From Sipunculus nudus (taxonomy: Eukaryota; Annelida; Sipuncula; Golfingiida; Sipunculidae): 64,000 nucleotides of DNA. The notes below the pieces were generated by a model. The model was not told where the DNA came from. It was given only the letters and a program-made list of their open reading frames with translations, and searched no databases. The position numbers and the translations under genes were made by a program. The DNA lies in assembly GCA_026874595.1 (NCBI GenBank), contig CM049318.1:58190250-58254249 (forward strand). Reading direction: 5' to 3'. The number at the start of each line of letters is the position of its first letter. Within the stretch, counting starts at the first letter, position 1. Below are positions 1-13,900 of the stretch, one piece after another.

Positions 1-513
1 CTGGCGGTCAGAGTGCCATCTCATCTAGGTCTGAGGATGCATTATATGGCCACATGAGGATGCAAATATTTTCATAATTTCTGACAATGCCTCATGGCCT
101 ACAGTCAATTGACATAAACCAGACTTATTTTTGCAGTTTTAGTGTACTTTCTAACAACACCAAACATGAAGGAGAAAAGTTCCATTCTAACTTAGCATAT
201 TGGTAAATCCCTTTGCATGTTTGTTGAATTTCTAACTGCATGAATACAAGCATGGCTCGCACAGGTTACTGGGTGTAGCCAACTTGTACACAATACAGGA
301 AATGACTCTTTACCATAGAGACAGGGTTTCAGTTTCGGTTGTGAGTTAACAAGTATTCTCTTGCATTAATGCATCATTTGTAGCATAATGTTAAGATTAT
401 GGGCTGTTCACAACAAATATGAATGCAAAATGATGGAAGACAACTGCGATGCATTCCTCGATACTGCTTGTATCATGACTCAACTAGGCTTACCAGCTCA
501 TCGGGTTGTCACG

Positions 514-735
514 GCTACCACCTTAGGTTACATGGTTTTTCTGACTGTCAACACTGACACATGTATAGTGTTTACTAACAGCTTGTAGATAAACAAGGTC
601 TTGCATCTGTCATGAAGGCATTACAATTATAACACCTTTTCTCAGCAGAAATTAATTACAGATCATTAATATGTATTCAGAGAAAGCCAGAAATCATATG
701 AATTCTACAGAAAAGTCAACTGAATAGCTGACTTT
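514..735. repeat. Dispersed repeat, copy 1 of 3
   Basis: Begins CTACCACCTTAGGTTACATG and runs through TGTTTACTAACAGCTTG, AGATCATTAATATGTA and AGCCAGAAAT. A diverged direct copy lies at 1196-1390. A short inverted copy lies near 5395-5475, where TCTACAAGCTGTTAGTAAA is the reverse complement of bases near 576-594. No target duplication or terminal inverted repeat could be made out. Confidence 0.6.
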
Positions 736-1195
736 AATAAAGCAAGACACATGCAAAAAGACTTTGACACGGTCCTCACCCATATGGACAAAATTTACTC
801 ATTCTGAATACTGTGGTTGGCTTTATATTTGCAAGGCAGAAATTTCGTGGTTTCTTCTCTTTAAACATTTCACAATGATTTCATTTTCGCGATTGCACCA
901 GATTTGATAAGATTGGAAGATTGTAAGACAGTATTTGTATTTATTAAAGGGGCCCAATCATCAATCTGACCTTTATAAACTAAAGGTAATCCCTTAGAGC
1001 TTTTATAAAAATAGGCCAGCAAATGTGGATATCACTGCACACAGGCTGCTTGTTTTGTTTATATCAACATGTTTAAAATATGCTGGGGCCCGCCAAAATA
1101 ATCAAACAAATTCAACAAGGGCATCTGGCAGCAAGTCAGATAAGCTAGAGCTTTGCAAATGGAGTTTTTGCAACAAGTGACCTTTCTACCACCTT

Positions 1196-1390
1196 AGGTA
1201 ACATGTTTTCCCGTTTGTCAACATTGCTGTGTTTACAAACATGTTGTTAATAAACAAGTTCATACATTCTTTATGGAGGCCTTATGAGCACTTTTCACAA
1301 TCAAAATTACCCTTAGATCATTAATATATACACAGAGGCAGGCCAGAAATGACAAATTCTTTTTCAAAAGGTAGGTGAATGGACACCATT
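1196..1390. repeat. Dispersed repeat, copy 2 of 3
   Basis: Direct, diverged copy of the element at 514-735. It shares CTACCACCTTAGGTAACATG, the AATAAACAAG segment, AGATCATTAATATATAC and GGCCAGAAATGA in the same order, with small indels. It lies in the same putative HAUS5 intron. Confidence 0.6.
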
Positions 1391-1878
1391 ATATTAAAAA
1401 AAATCCACATTTATACCTTACCCATCCCTGTTACAAATTTTACGTTTTCCCCTGTGTCCAGACATATCCCTGGTGATTACTGATTGTTTATACAAGATTC
1501 AATACATGTTTCCATGGGCCATTTCCGATACCAAACACAGATTAGGTTTCTGATTAACAAACCATTTTTTGATAACTTATGCTGTTTGTGCATATGTATC
1601 ATCCCATCTTGTTCACCTTACATGGGGGAGCATCTTATTCCTGAGGGTTTCATGTTCGCAAATATTTCACATCATGAAATTAAAACATATTGAAAATTAA
1701 AACCCTCACGAAATTAAAACCCTCACAGAATTAAAACCCTTGCAAACAAAAAGGCAACCACAGTATATCAAAATCAAGGTGTCTTTGTCAATGAAAAAGA
1801 CCCAAACACTTATAGTGTCAGTCATTGCCAACAGATGTTGCTAATGTGGTGGGAAAAGTCTATTCAAATCAGACTTAC

Positions 1879-1948
1879 CATGCATCTCTCTGTGGCTGGA
1901 CTTTGCATGCCATTTCTGTCCCCCTGGTGTCCCAAACCATCAACAGCT
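1879..1948 (-). CDS. HAUS5: HAUS5 exon 6 (probable)
   Basis: A 70-base interval has a textbook acceptor (GTTGTGTTGGCAG) and donor (GCATG|GTAAGT). Read in phase 2 it gives AVDGLGHQGDRNGMQ and ends in phase 0. One other frame is also open (LLMVWDTRGTEM...). I cannot match either frame to the family, so the exon is supported by its splice sites and by phase with exon 5 rather than by similarity. Confidence 0.5.
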
Positions 1949-4900
1949 CTGCCAACACAACAAAATTATCAATATATGCATATATCGTTATCTAAACCTA
2001 ATGAATCAATTTACAATCTAAGGCTCAAGGCTTCCCCTTTCAAAGATGATAACTGAAACATACAGCCAGTTCATAAATTTAAACACAATCTAAGCTTATG
2101 TACACAGGACAACATATACACATGCAACTGTATTACACACTGAACTGACCACACATTTGTACAATATGACACCTGGGTATTAAATCTTAATTCAAATATA
2201 ACACTTGTATAAGATATAAACAATGTTCACTGACCCTCCAGTTGACCCTTGTGTTAAATGGCCAATTTGAACTTTGACCCTTTTTGCATATTCATCATAT
2301 ACAGCCGACTCATGCTGACATTTTGCAGTATGGCATTTCACGAGAGCAGATCTGCGGCGAGTATCAGCGATGACTGCTGAAGTCTTAGTGGAGGAGATAT
2401 CTGAATAAGAATATATAAAAGAAGACATTTAAAATCAACTTTTTATTGTTTCTACAGTTTATTAATCAATAAGTTACCATTCAGAGAAAATAAACTGCTG
2501 TAAATCTTACTAGATAAATGGGACCAAAAAGGTCCTCAATTAGGTCTCCACCAGCTAATGAAAATGGCAGGCCTATGGACATACCAGATGTTAGATTGAT
2601 CTAATATTTATCACCAAAAATAACCTGGTAATAGGGACCAAGCTTTAGAAAAATGATGGAAGTATACCTACAGGTTATTAACATAATGCATAAGAAAGGG
2701 TTTTAAAAATTTGTCTAGCAGCCATAAGATTTAACACATGTCTGAAATTTGAAAGGACACATTCCTTAATGGATGGTCTTCTTTCAAATTTTTCCCAAAA
2801 ATAAATCACTGATTGTACTCTGGTGGCAATATTTGATTTCCAGTTGGTCTGTAATTTGACAGGGTTAGAGTCCCCAAAAGCACCAATCATCATGATTTCT
2901 GTGAAATACAGGTAGATCAAGCATATTTTCTTTGAGATATTGTGTGCTAAAGAAAATCACTTATTGTGCTCTGGCAGCCAATCTGAATTCAGATAGGTCT
3001 GTCATTTGATAGCTATAGGGATGGTTCTCTCATAGACACTACCCGTCACTATGAATTTGAGAAATATCAAGTCAAATGTATTCTCTTGTAAAAAATAGTG
3101 CTCACTATAAAGAAAGCATCACTGACTGAAGGATGTAAGGAGAGATAATGTGATCACAATAGGGCACCCCTTCTCAAGCGGGGCCCTAATAATATGTGTG
3201 CTAAGTCACTTGTAAAACAAGGGACCCATGGGTCACGGCACTCAGCTGCTATATCTGATCACAAAATATGATTTGGAAGAGGGGGTAGACAAATGCTAGT
3301 TTTGTGTGGTAATATAAGCTGTATTATGATGATGTTGTTTAACTAATGTTATGTAAGATTTGGCCTGTATCTGGTGACCTCTGACCTTATTAACACTCAC
3401 GGATTTTGATGAGAATGTAATTCAGGTGGGCAACACTACCGTAGATCCCCCTTTTGCCACCGCGGCCATAAAATAATACATACAGCTGAAAATCCTGACT
3501 TATATTTCTCGACAAGGGATGTTGCTATAAAACACAGGTTAGGCTAAATTCAAACATGAACAAGAAACCTGACGGACCGCCGAGGCGCAACGGGCGATAA
3601 TAGGCTAAGGAAGGAGGAAGTGAATACTGAGAACGTATATTTAATGATACTGCATATTTGTATATTAATTTTATTAAATGTTAATTTTATAAAATGTAAA
3701 ACTGATATTTTAAACAGGCTTATATGTATTATAAAACTTTTCTGAGTCAGTCATAAACAACAGCCATTTTCATGCAATGATTAATAAAAAATCAATATTC
3801 ACTTGCCAAATTATGCACTTTAACCAGACTAACGGTTGTACCTATATTTGAGTATGGCTGCAATATCCGTAAAACATTATTTTAAGATATTTCTTGAACT
3901 TATCATTTCTTTTAAAATAAACTGTAAAACAAAAGATAACCAAAGACCATATGTTCTTCAGCAATTAAACCTGCGTTTGAGTTCAGCTACTTCTTCGTTC
4001 ATCACATTATCAATAGATGGGGTTGAAAGGTCATATTCTGACCAGCTAGTTCCATAATCTTTAAATACGGCACGTTTTGCTAGCAGAAGGTTCGGGCACC
4101 AGTGTGCATATATTATGAAAAGCAGGACCCTGGGGGTACACATAAAGGCTCGACACGGGATTCGCTTATTCAAAGGTTTTGTCAAGGTTGTTAATTGACC
4201 GACGTTGTATAGAGTGTAAATAAAAGCCATATGTTGGCTTTGATGTCCCATTGAAGTTTAATTAGCCGAGTTAAGGCGCAAGGTACCCCAAGGCCCGCTA
4301 GTTCCGTAATCATTGTATGTGGCATGTTTTTCCGATGAAGGTTCAGACACCATTTGGCATATATTATGATCAGCACAACCTGAGGTGTCCTAGCAATATG
4401 ATCACCCACGCGGGAAATTGTTTATTTAAATGTTTTGTTGTTAAATGACTGATGTTGTATAATGTCTAAATAATATTTAAATTACCGTCCTCCCATACAA
4501 TGCTTTGATGTCCCATTGAACTTTAATTAGCCAAGTAAATGACGCAAGATTCTCTGGCATTCAGTGATGTGTCAAATTAATTCCGTGGCCCTACTAGGAT
4601 TCGTCTTGGATGATTTGTCATAAACTGAACAAATTGTCATCTATTCTAATCGGGTAGATCAGGCGGTTTAACCAATTAATTAATTAATTAATTAGCAACG
4701 CCAATCAACATACACAGTTGCAACTGTTTTCCAAAACTTTTATGCCTGACCACATATCAGCATACTGCAACATACCGCTGCGTCCCCAGCTGCAGCCTAG
4801 CGTTTAAGAAAAGAACCTTTTTTCGCATACACCACCAGGCAATGGAACGTGGTGAGAATGTGGTGCAGCCATTAAGTAAGGTTTTGGGAAATTTTTAACT

Positions 4901-7900
4901 CCAGTAAAGGAGCCTTCCAGATATTTTATGAACATGGGGTGCCGCCATTAGACGACGTGCTGCGGTAAAACGCAGATCTACGGTAGTTGTAAATATGTAT
5001 AATGAGTTTCTTTTGGGCAAGTCACCAAGGTTCCTCGAAGTGCTGTGACCTCTGACCTCATTAAATGTGCATGGATTTCGCTGGACATTTAACTGTATGC
5101 CAAATTTTGGATCTATAGGTCCAACCATTTTAAAATGTGCCAGTTTAACAGACGGACGGGACCATCACCTTAGCTCAGGTGACTTATAGTCAGCTGAACT
5201 AAAAATGTTTATACATGTATATTATAACTAGTGGCAAATTAGAAGTAGATGTTTGTTGTTATTTCAGTGATTAAATTTCAGTTATAAAAAATCTGCAAAA
5301 AACTGAAGTGATTTTTGGCTTGCTCTGCTTACATATGATGGAACTGTAGGAAATTCCTGTTAACAAGGGTCCTTTTAATGTCTCTGTGTAAGATTGTCTG
5401 TCTACAAGCTGTTAGTAAATATGGTACGTGCCCCATAGTTGTAAACAAATTAACTGAAAAGTCACTTATTGCAAAATGACATTGGAAAACTGTGTCTTAC
5501 TTTCTACCAGAAAGTCCTTCTTTGAACTGTCTGGATTATTTTGGTTATAACTACTTGTCCACAAAGTGCAACTAAATGCAGTTTTCTTTTAAAATGTTAA
5601 TACTTTTATTTGCTCATGCAGACATGTTTTCATATGTGTTGCGTATATTTTCTTTGAATAAGGTACAACAGTGTCAATTGTAACCAACAAATGTGGCTGG
5701 TGGGTGTAATGGAAAAGTCCTATGAACTGTACCACTTGTCAACAAGAAAAAATCAACAAAATTTTTTTTTAAAGTAGCAAACTTTGAAAAATTCCCTGAT
5801 TTTTTCTCTGACTTTCAGTTGGTTTTGGACAAGCAAAGATGCCAATTTTGTATTTAGCCTAATAAACGTGATTTTACAGCCAACCCCAACCAAAACTTTA
5901 TTTAAATAAAACAATATATGTAACACAAAAGGAATACTTTAGATCCTGTTGCTCAGTATGAAAATGTATAAAAAATATTTTAAAGAAACAAGTTAATTAC
6001 AGGGGCAGTGAAAGTTCTGCCTAATATTCTGCAGTGAGTAGTGAAAGCTGTGAAAACCTTGATCAGCTGAATGCCACAAGGGATAAAGGTAGACTCAGAA
6101 TAGAATACAGTGGAACCTGTCTGAAGGACCACCTGTCTTATAAGACCACCTGTCTATTAAGACCACCCTTAGGTGAACCAAAAGCATTCACATTGGTTAT
6201 AACTGACCTGTCTCATAAGACCACTTTTGGGCAGCCCCATGGAGGGTCTTATATCACAGGTTTAACTGTGTATAGTGTTTGGGTGGTAGAGAAGGATAGG
6301 GGGATTTAGAATTTTGTATAAATTGCATTGAATATCCAGATGCATCGCATTATTCTGAATGTTATATATTAACCAAATTTTAGGTTTCTGATGAAAATGT
6401 TTACAGTTGGTCTTAACCAGAAATTGTGCATCATAGAGGATGCTGGTCAAAATAATAAAATTAAGTGGGTTTCACGAGTACATTCACTTACAAATATATG
6501 AACTTGATACCTTGAACAGTGTATGAGTTACAGCTAGGAATACAATTTTTAGACTGATAATGATAGTTGCAATAAACAATATTACCTATAATTCCAATAT
6601 TGTATTTAAAACAGTTTTTAATGCACCAGGATTTATTACACATGTACTTTTATCATGAAATAACTAGGGGTGTGCAATATTATCTACCGGTAAATATCAG
6701 TATATTGTGAGACGGTGATTCGCATAATGCGTATCACAAGACAGTTTTCAAATACTGATATTATTCGATATTTTGTTAAAAGTGCTTAAAACTGATTTTT
6801 ATAGTAAAATAATGTTTCAGTTGTAATTTCAGACATCTAATTGAGCTTGGATTAATAATAGGCTTGAAGTGTAAGCCACTACCGTGTCTTCAGACGTTTA
6901 GCAGGAAATGTTCAGTTTGGATTGATATACCAAAGATCACAGGTTTTTTTTACTGCTCCATGACTAATTGGTATACGAGAAATAATACGATAAGAAGTGT
7001 AGAACACTGTCATAATAAAGAAATTATTCATTAATATTCTGTCTTGTCATTTTATGATTACTGCAAGAAGACAAAGAGTCGAGTTTCAGTATTATTGTAT
7101 AAGAATAGCAGCCTTGCCATGTAGTACATGGCTGTGATTGTTCACACCACCTATCTCTCTCTATGCAAAACCACAGTGCAGAATTATCTAATTGACAAGT
7201 TATTTGCACATTTAAGGCTACAGAAAACTTTGATTTTAAATGGTTTTCTTTGGGTATTGCCAACTACTAGTGAGTACTTTATGAAGTGTGCATTTGTTCG
7301 TAATATTTTACCCTTTACTGTGTGCAAATTCAAGAAAGTGCATTCTATTAAAGTGGCACCTAGAACCTTGAATCATGTGGTTAGATATTCTGAGGTTAAA
7401 CATATTTATTTTCAGATCTAAAGATTCCCTCAACCCTAAAGTGAACCCTCTCAGTAGGAACTGTTTAAAATTAGGCAATGATATAACAACTAGAGCAAGA
7501 TATTTACTGTAATGTAAATGTGAAGAGTGTCAAAATTTGTACAAAATTAAAAATAAATGTGAACAGGAAAGGGTAAAACATGATAAAGAATTAATAATCA
7601 CAAAAATATTAATAATCTATATATATTTGTAAAAAAAACCTCACTTATTTACTATAAATTTAATACAAAGATAATACTGCAATGTGCATTGCAATATGTT
7701 ACCACATATCCCTATTTATTGAAAAAAGTATAAACAAAACTCTTGCCTGAAAAAAGTATTGTACTTTAAAAAAAGTATAATGTGGTAGCAGTGCAGTCCT
7801 GTTTCTGTTATGATGTCCATATTTGCCCTGATTAGAGTACAAGTATGGTCATTACCTTGCTCTTGTATCTCCTGTTCTAGCTGTTTAATGTCTTTTTCCA

Positions 7901-10900
7901 GGTGGTTTGTTGCTGATAGCGTGTGTTTTAGTTCATCTAGCAACTGTCTCTTCTTCTCTTGTAGTTCGGCTTTTTCTTGTGAGTACTGCTCTGTCGATCC
8001 AAACCTGACCGTGTACTGTTGAGAAGCTTTCTGGCGAGCGTGTCTGAGTATATGTCAAGGTATAGGGGCTCGATATTAACTTTTGATAGTACTTGCCCAG
8101 TAGGGCAATGAAAGTCTAGATTTTACTTGCCCTGAATGCATGAACGTTTTTTGTCCCACCAAAAATCAGTCATCTAAGCCTCAAACACAAAAAGTCTGTT
8201 CCACATGATTATTGCAAAATGAGCATGTTCAGATTTTTGTATTTTAATAATATTTCATTATAGCATTTACACTGATAAACCTACAGGTAATTTAAGACAG
8301 AAGTATTACAATATATTAAAATCATTTATCAAAGAAAGAAAATGGCTAATTTAAGATTAGTTAAGATTCAGGCCTCTGTGCCTCTATCAAGCAAGTAGGA
8401 CCCTATTTTTGGTTTCCATGTTTCTGGTGTTTCGATCAGTATTTTGCCCGCCTCCATCCCCATGTTTAATACACATGGTTACAACAAAATGAACAGTCTG
8501 TGTGTGGTGGGATCAGCATTTTCTAGCATCAATTTAAAAAAACGGTTCAGGGATTATCTTTAGATTTTAATAGATGTCAGATATCTGAATAAGCCCCTTT
8601 AAGTTGATATACCTGTAAATGATTGAGATGCTACATCAGACAAGGATACATAGCCAAGTTCTGCTTCACCTTCCGAACATACCTGGGAACAGAAATACTT
8701 AAAATAATACAACTGATCTCCATAGTGTTCAGTAATTTATATTAGTTCTGATTAAGTGTCAACTATCCGAAAATTAAATTTTTAACAAACCTGAGTAAAA
8801 GTATAAAATATTACAGCATGAAACAGCTGATACTTTCATTCCTGAATTGAATATTTGATTTCCCAGATCCTGGACTTATTTTTTTTTATCTGTTCCTCTT
8901 AGGCATCTACACTGGAACACAAACATTTGTTGCTTGCCAGAATCAAGGATTGGGCTAGCATACCGGTAAATTCTGAATGTTTGTCTGTTAAGTATGCTAG
9001 ACTAAACTATGCATTAGTTCTAAACACTGTATCTAATGATCAGATGCTAAACCCTTGAATTTTTAGTATTGTATTCCATCCAAACAAGTTAAAGATAAAG
9101 TCGGAGCCACTGGCGAGAGCTCAAGCTCTCGTCATCTTGTTTACTTTGATGAAGGGTTAAAGAATCTCAGCTGACAGGATAGCTAGCACTATTTCGACAC
9201 CCTGACATTTAGAGTGTCTACAGAAAGTGTCAGAAAATGGTATCTCAGGTGGCCCCATAAGCAGGTTAAAACTTCTTGTGATTGGTTCCTTTCGGCTTAT
9301 TTTTATAAAAACAAAAAAATTGGATGCTAGGTGTCCTTGCTGGATTTGTTTGGATTACAATTCGTGGTCATTTTGGCGGGTACCACAAGTTTAACACAAG
9401 GGATATAAACAAAACAGACAGCCTGTACACTGTAGGATTTGCACTAGTTGGGTTATAATAATAAAAGGTTCTACAAATTGTTTATTTTATAAATGTAAGA
9501 TTACAAAATCGACCCCTTAAATGTAGGAACATAGAGCCTGAATATTTGACAAAATAGGAACTAGGTTTAGATCGCAAATCATACATGATATACCCACTCA
9601 GCATGATGGACGTGTCCAATCACCCACTTCCAAACATCAACAGAGGGTCCCCTGCAAATCCTGAAGGAAAAAAAACAGTCAAATGTTACAGCGACACTGC
9701 TTTGTCAAATGAAAAACACAAAGTGTACAAAAATAAAGTATATAAGCATAGCAAGGAATCTTCTGAAGACTGTTTCTGTGACATCATATATACTTACAAT
9801 ATCACCTACAATTCACTGCAAGATAAGCTTAACATGTCATTTAAAGGGCTTTTCAAGATGGCACACCTTGAATGTAAATATTACTTACAACAAGAAATAT
9901 ATATATATATATATTACATAATAAATTCAATATTTTTTCTCAAATTTTTTGTAAGAGACAGAGCAAAAACAATATAATTGTATACATTTGGTGAATGAGT
10001 GCTTTAAACTGAAAGAAAAGCAACTGACTTTGGTAAAACTCAATGCACCATCAATAATCACACCCTCCTCATGCAGCAGGTATTCACTGCAGTCATCTCT
10101 GATTTCCTTTGCTTTAACCGCTGTAATCAGACCACCAAGAGCATGGTATCGCATTGTGCACCCAGCCACAAATTTTAAACCCTGTGACATCTGTTCTAGT
10201 CGGTCTGTTTCTTGGCCCTAGGCCAGAAATGGTGTAATCAGACCAATAAGAGTGAGTGCTGCACACTCTAATTTGGTCTTATTACAATTCTTTGCTCTGT
10301 GTCAGCCCTGGTGGTGGAACCCAGAGAATCTTGTTATACAAAGCTTTCTAGATTAATGCACAGAAGTCATTACTTGTTGTCAAGATACTAGAGTGTAAAT
10401 GAGGTTCCACAGAGGTTTCAATATTTTGGTTGCGAATGCAGAAACAAACTGTCCTACAACCCGTTTTCATGAACATACCAGTAATGGTTGTAAACAAAAT
10501 CTAACTTACCTGTTTAGGTCTGAGACTGTGGGTAGTACAGCATTACTAACCAGTTTCAGGGACTGAAATACTTTGAAATTTTCACCGTTCCAACGGAAAG
10601 GCATTAATATAGATTTGCCTTTCTGCAGAAAAATTTCCCATTCTGCGTAAGATGCATCTAAATATCACATTAGACTTTCAGTCACACTTTGCTCAGTGTA
10701 AACCTTATTCTACCATCTTACATGCCATCCTTCTTGCAGACTAGCAAGAATGGTTTAAATAGTATGACTATTATATCAGAAATAAGACTATGCAGGGAAA
10801 AAATTGAACAATATAGGAGAATGTCAGAAAGCAAAAGAAATTATAGACCATTTTATTGGGAAATACAAGTTGGAGGAACACCACCTATAAAATATTTTGT

Positions 10901-13900
10901 TTTTTTTCTCGTCATGTTTGTTACTATCAGCTACTAATAGGGAAAACATCTAGGTGTTCTTCTTTTCAATGGATTGGTACAAAATGAAAAAGGTCTTTCA
11001 GTGGGGGTGTTTGCCTCTCAGAGACGGGTAGAAAGGCATTATTTTGACTCCTGAGTTTGGGTCCTAGACTGTAGATGGTTAAGCATTACTTACCTGTTTA
11101 GGTCTAAGACTGTGGGTGGTTTAGCATTACTTACCTGTTTAGTTCTAAAACTGTGGGTGGTTTAGCATTACCTACCTGTTTAGGTCTGAGACTGTGGGTG
11201 GTTTAGCATTACTTACCTGTTTAGGTCTGAGACTGTGGGTGGTTTAGCATTACTTACCTGTTTAGGTCTAAAACTGTGGGTGGTTTAGCATTACTTACCT
11301 GTTTAGGTCTGAGACTGTGGGTGGTTAAGCATTACTAACCTGTTTAGTTTTGAGTGGGTTTAGCATCACTTACCCGTTTAGGTCTAATAACTGTGGGTGG
11401 TTTAGCATTACTTACCTGTTTAGGTCTAAGACTGTGGGTGGTTTAGCATTACTTACCTGTTTAGTTCTAAAACTATGGGTGGTTAAGCATTACTAACCTG
11501 TTTAGTTTTGAGAGGGTTTAGCATTACTTTCCTGTTTAGTTTTGAGAGGGTTTAGCATTACTTACCTGTTTAGGTCTGGGACTGTGGGTGGTTTAGCATT
11601 ACTTACCTGTTTAGGTCTGAGACTGTGGGTGGTTTAGCATTACTTACCTGTTTAGGTCTGAGACTGTGGGTGGTTTAGCATTACTAACCTGTTTTGTTTT
11701 GAGAGGGTTTAGCATTACTTACCTGTTTAGTTTTGATAGGGTTTAGCATTACTTACCTGTTTAGTTTTGAGAGGGTTTAGCATTACTTACCTGTTTAGTT
11801 TTGAGAGGGTTTAGCATTACTTACCTGTTTAGTTTTGAGAGGGTTTAGCATTACTTACCTGTTTAGGTCTGAGATTGTTGGTGGTATAACATTACTTACC
11901 TGTTTAGGTCTGAGACTGTGGGTGGTATAACATACTTACCTGTTTAGTTTTGAGAGGGTTTAGCATTACTTACCTGTTTAGGTCTGTGGGTGGTTTAGCA
12001 TTACTTACCTGTTTAGTTTTGAGAGGGTTTAGCATTACTTACCTGTTTAGGTCTGAGATTGTTGGTGGTATAACATTACTTACCTGTTTAGGTCTGAGAC
12101 TGTGGGTGTATAACAATACTTACCTGTTTAGTTTTGAAAGGGTTTAGCATTACTTACCTGTTTAGGTCTGTGGGTGGTTTAGCATTACCTACCTGTTTAG
12201 GTCTGAGACTGTGGGTGGTTTAGCATTACTTACCTGTTTAGTTTTGAGAGGGTTTAGCATTACTTACCTGTTTAGGTCTGAGATTGTTGGTGGTATAACA
12301 TTACTTACCTGTTTAGGTCTGAGACTGTGGGTGGTATAACATTACTTACCTGTTTAGTTTTGAGAGGGTTTAGCATTACTTACCTGTTTAGGTGTGAGAC
12401 TGTGGGTGGTTTAGCATTACTTACCTGTTTAGGTGTGAGACTGTGGGTGGTTTAGCATTACTTACCTGTTTAGGTCTGAGACTGTGGGTGGTTTAGCATT
12501 ACTTACCTGTTTAGGTCTGAGACTGTGGGTGGTTTAGCATTACTTACCTGTTTAGGTCTGAGACTGTGGGTGGTTTAGCATTACTAACCTGTTTTGTTTT
12601 GAGAGGGTTTAGCATTACTTACTCGTTTAGTTTTGAGATGGTTTAGCATTACTTACCTGTTTAGTTTTGAGAGGGTTTAGCATTACTTACCTGTTTAGTT
12701 TTGAGAGGGTTTAGCATTACTTACCTGTTTAGGTCTGAGATTGTTGGTGGTATAACATTACTTACCTGTTTAGGTCTGAGACTGTGGGTGGTATAACATT
12801 ACTTACCTGTTTAGTTTTGAGAGGGTTTAGCATTACTTACCTGTTTAGGTCTGTGGGTGGTTTAGCATTACCTACCTGTTTAGATCTGAGACTGTGGTGG
12901 TTTAGCATTACCTACCTGTTTAGGTCTGAGACTGTGGGTGGTTTAGCATTACTTACTTGTTTAGGTCTGAGACTGTGGGTGGTTTAGCATTACTTACCTG
13001 TTTAGGTCTGAGACTGTGGGTGGTTTAGCATTACTTACCTGTTTAGGTCTGAGACTGTGGGTGGTTTAGCATTACTTACCTGTTTAGGTCTGAGACTGTG
13101 GGTGGTTTAGCATTACTAACCTGTTTTGTTTTGAGAGGGTTTAGCATTACTTACCTGTTTAGTTTTGAGAGGGTTTAGCATTACTTACCTGTTTAGTTTT
13201 GAGAGGGTTTAGCATTACTTACCTGTTTAGTTTTGAGAGGGTTTAGCATTACTTACCTGTTTAGGTCTGAGATTGTTGGTGGTATAACATTACTTACCTG
13301 TTTAGGTCTGAGACTGTGGGTGGTATAACATTACTTACCTGTTTAGTTTTGAGAGGGTTTAGCATTACTTACCTGTTTAGTTTTGAGAGGGTTTAGCATT
13401 ACTTACCTGTTTAGTTTTGAGAGGGTTTAGCATTACTTACCTGTTTAGTTTTGAGAGGGTTTAGCATTACTTACCTGTTTAGGTCTGAGATTGTTGGTGG
13501 TATAACATTACTTACCTGTTTAGGTCTGAGACTGTGGGTGGTATAACATTACTTACCTGTTTAGTTTTGAGAGGGTTTAGCATTACTTACCTGTTTAGGT
13601 CTGTGGGTGGTTTAGCATTACCTACCTGTTTAGATCTGAGACTGTGGTGGTTTAGCATTACCTACCTGTTTAGGTCTGAGACTGTGGGTGGTTTAGCATT
13701 ACTTACCTGTTTAGGTCTGAGACTGTGGGTGGTTTAGCATTACTTACCTGTTTAGGTCTGAGACTGTGGGTGGTTTAGCATTACTTACCTATTTAGGTCT
13801 GAGACTGTGGGTGGTTTAGCATTACTTACCTGTTTAGGTCTGAGACTGTGGGTGGTTTAGCATTACTAACCTGTTTTGTTTTGAGAGGGTTTAGCATTAC

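Larger units (their letters stand above)
1..1878. other. HAUS5 intron/unknown sequence with dispersed repeat copies
   Basis: No exon could be recognised here on either strand, although further HAUS5 exons must lie to the left of exon 6. The stretch contains two direct copies of a dispersed repeat (listed separately). At about 1686-1745 there are three short tandem copies of a 17-18 base motif (GAAATTAAAACCCTCAC). Short frames at 388-588 and 1484-1693 look like chance openings. Confidence 0.5.
2401..7855. other. HAUS5 intron 4, repeat-rich
   Basis: A 5.5 kb intron between exons 4 and 5. It holds a fragment of the GACCCATGGGTC repeat family near 3220-3250, a roughly 250-bp tandem duplication (4045-4550), and an ATTA microsatellite at 4675-4695. 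It also holds the tail of an element with GACGGACGG and an AGCTGAACTAAAAA end (about 5030-5200) and a small Tc1/pogo-like element (6106-6272). I found no convincing additional exon; the small frames at 7024-7421 are not supported. Confidence 0.5.

Noticed and set aside
8612-8682. 71-base version of HAUS5 exon 3 read as VCSEGEAELGYVSLSDVASQ
   Set aside because: Open with good GT-AG ends, but its phase fits neither exon 2 nor exon 4, whereas the 48-base reading gives the expected V-R-K-V-K-Q-N-L motif.
9585-9977. 130-codon plus-strand frame
   Set aside because: Antisense to HAUS5 exon 2 and the ATAT microsatellite; composition is Lys/Tyr/Ile-rich from AT bias.
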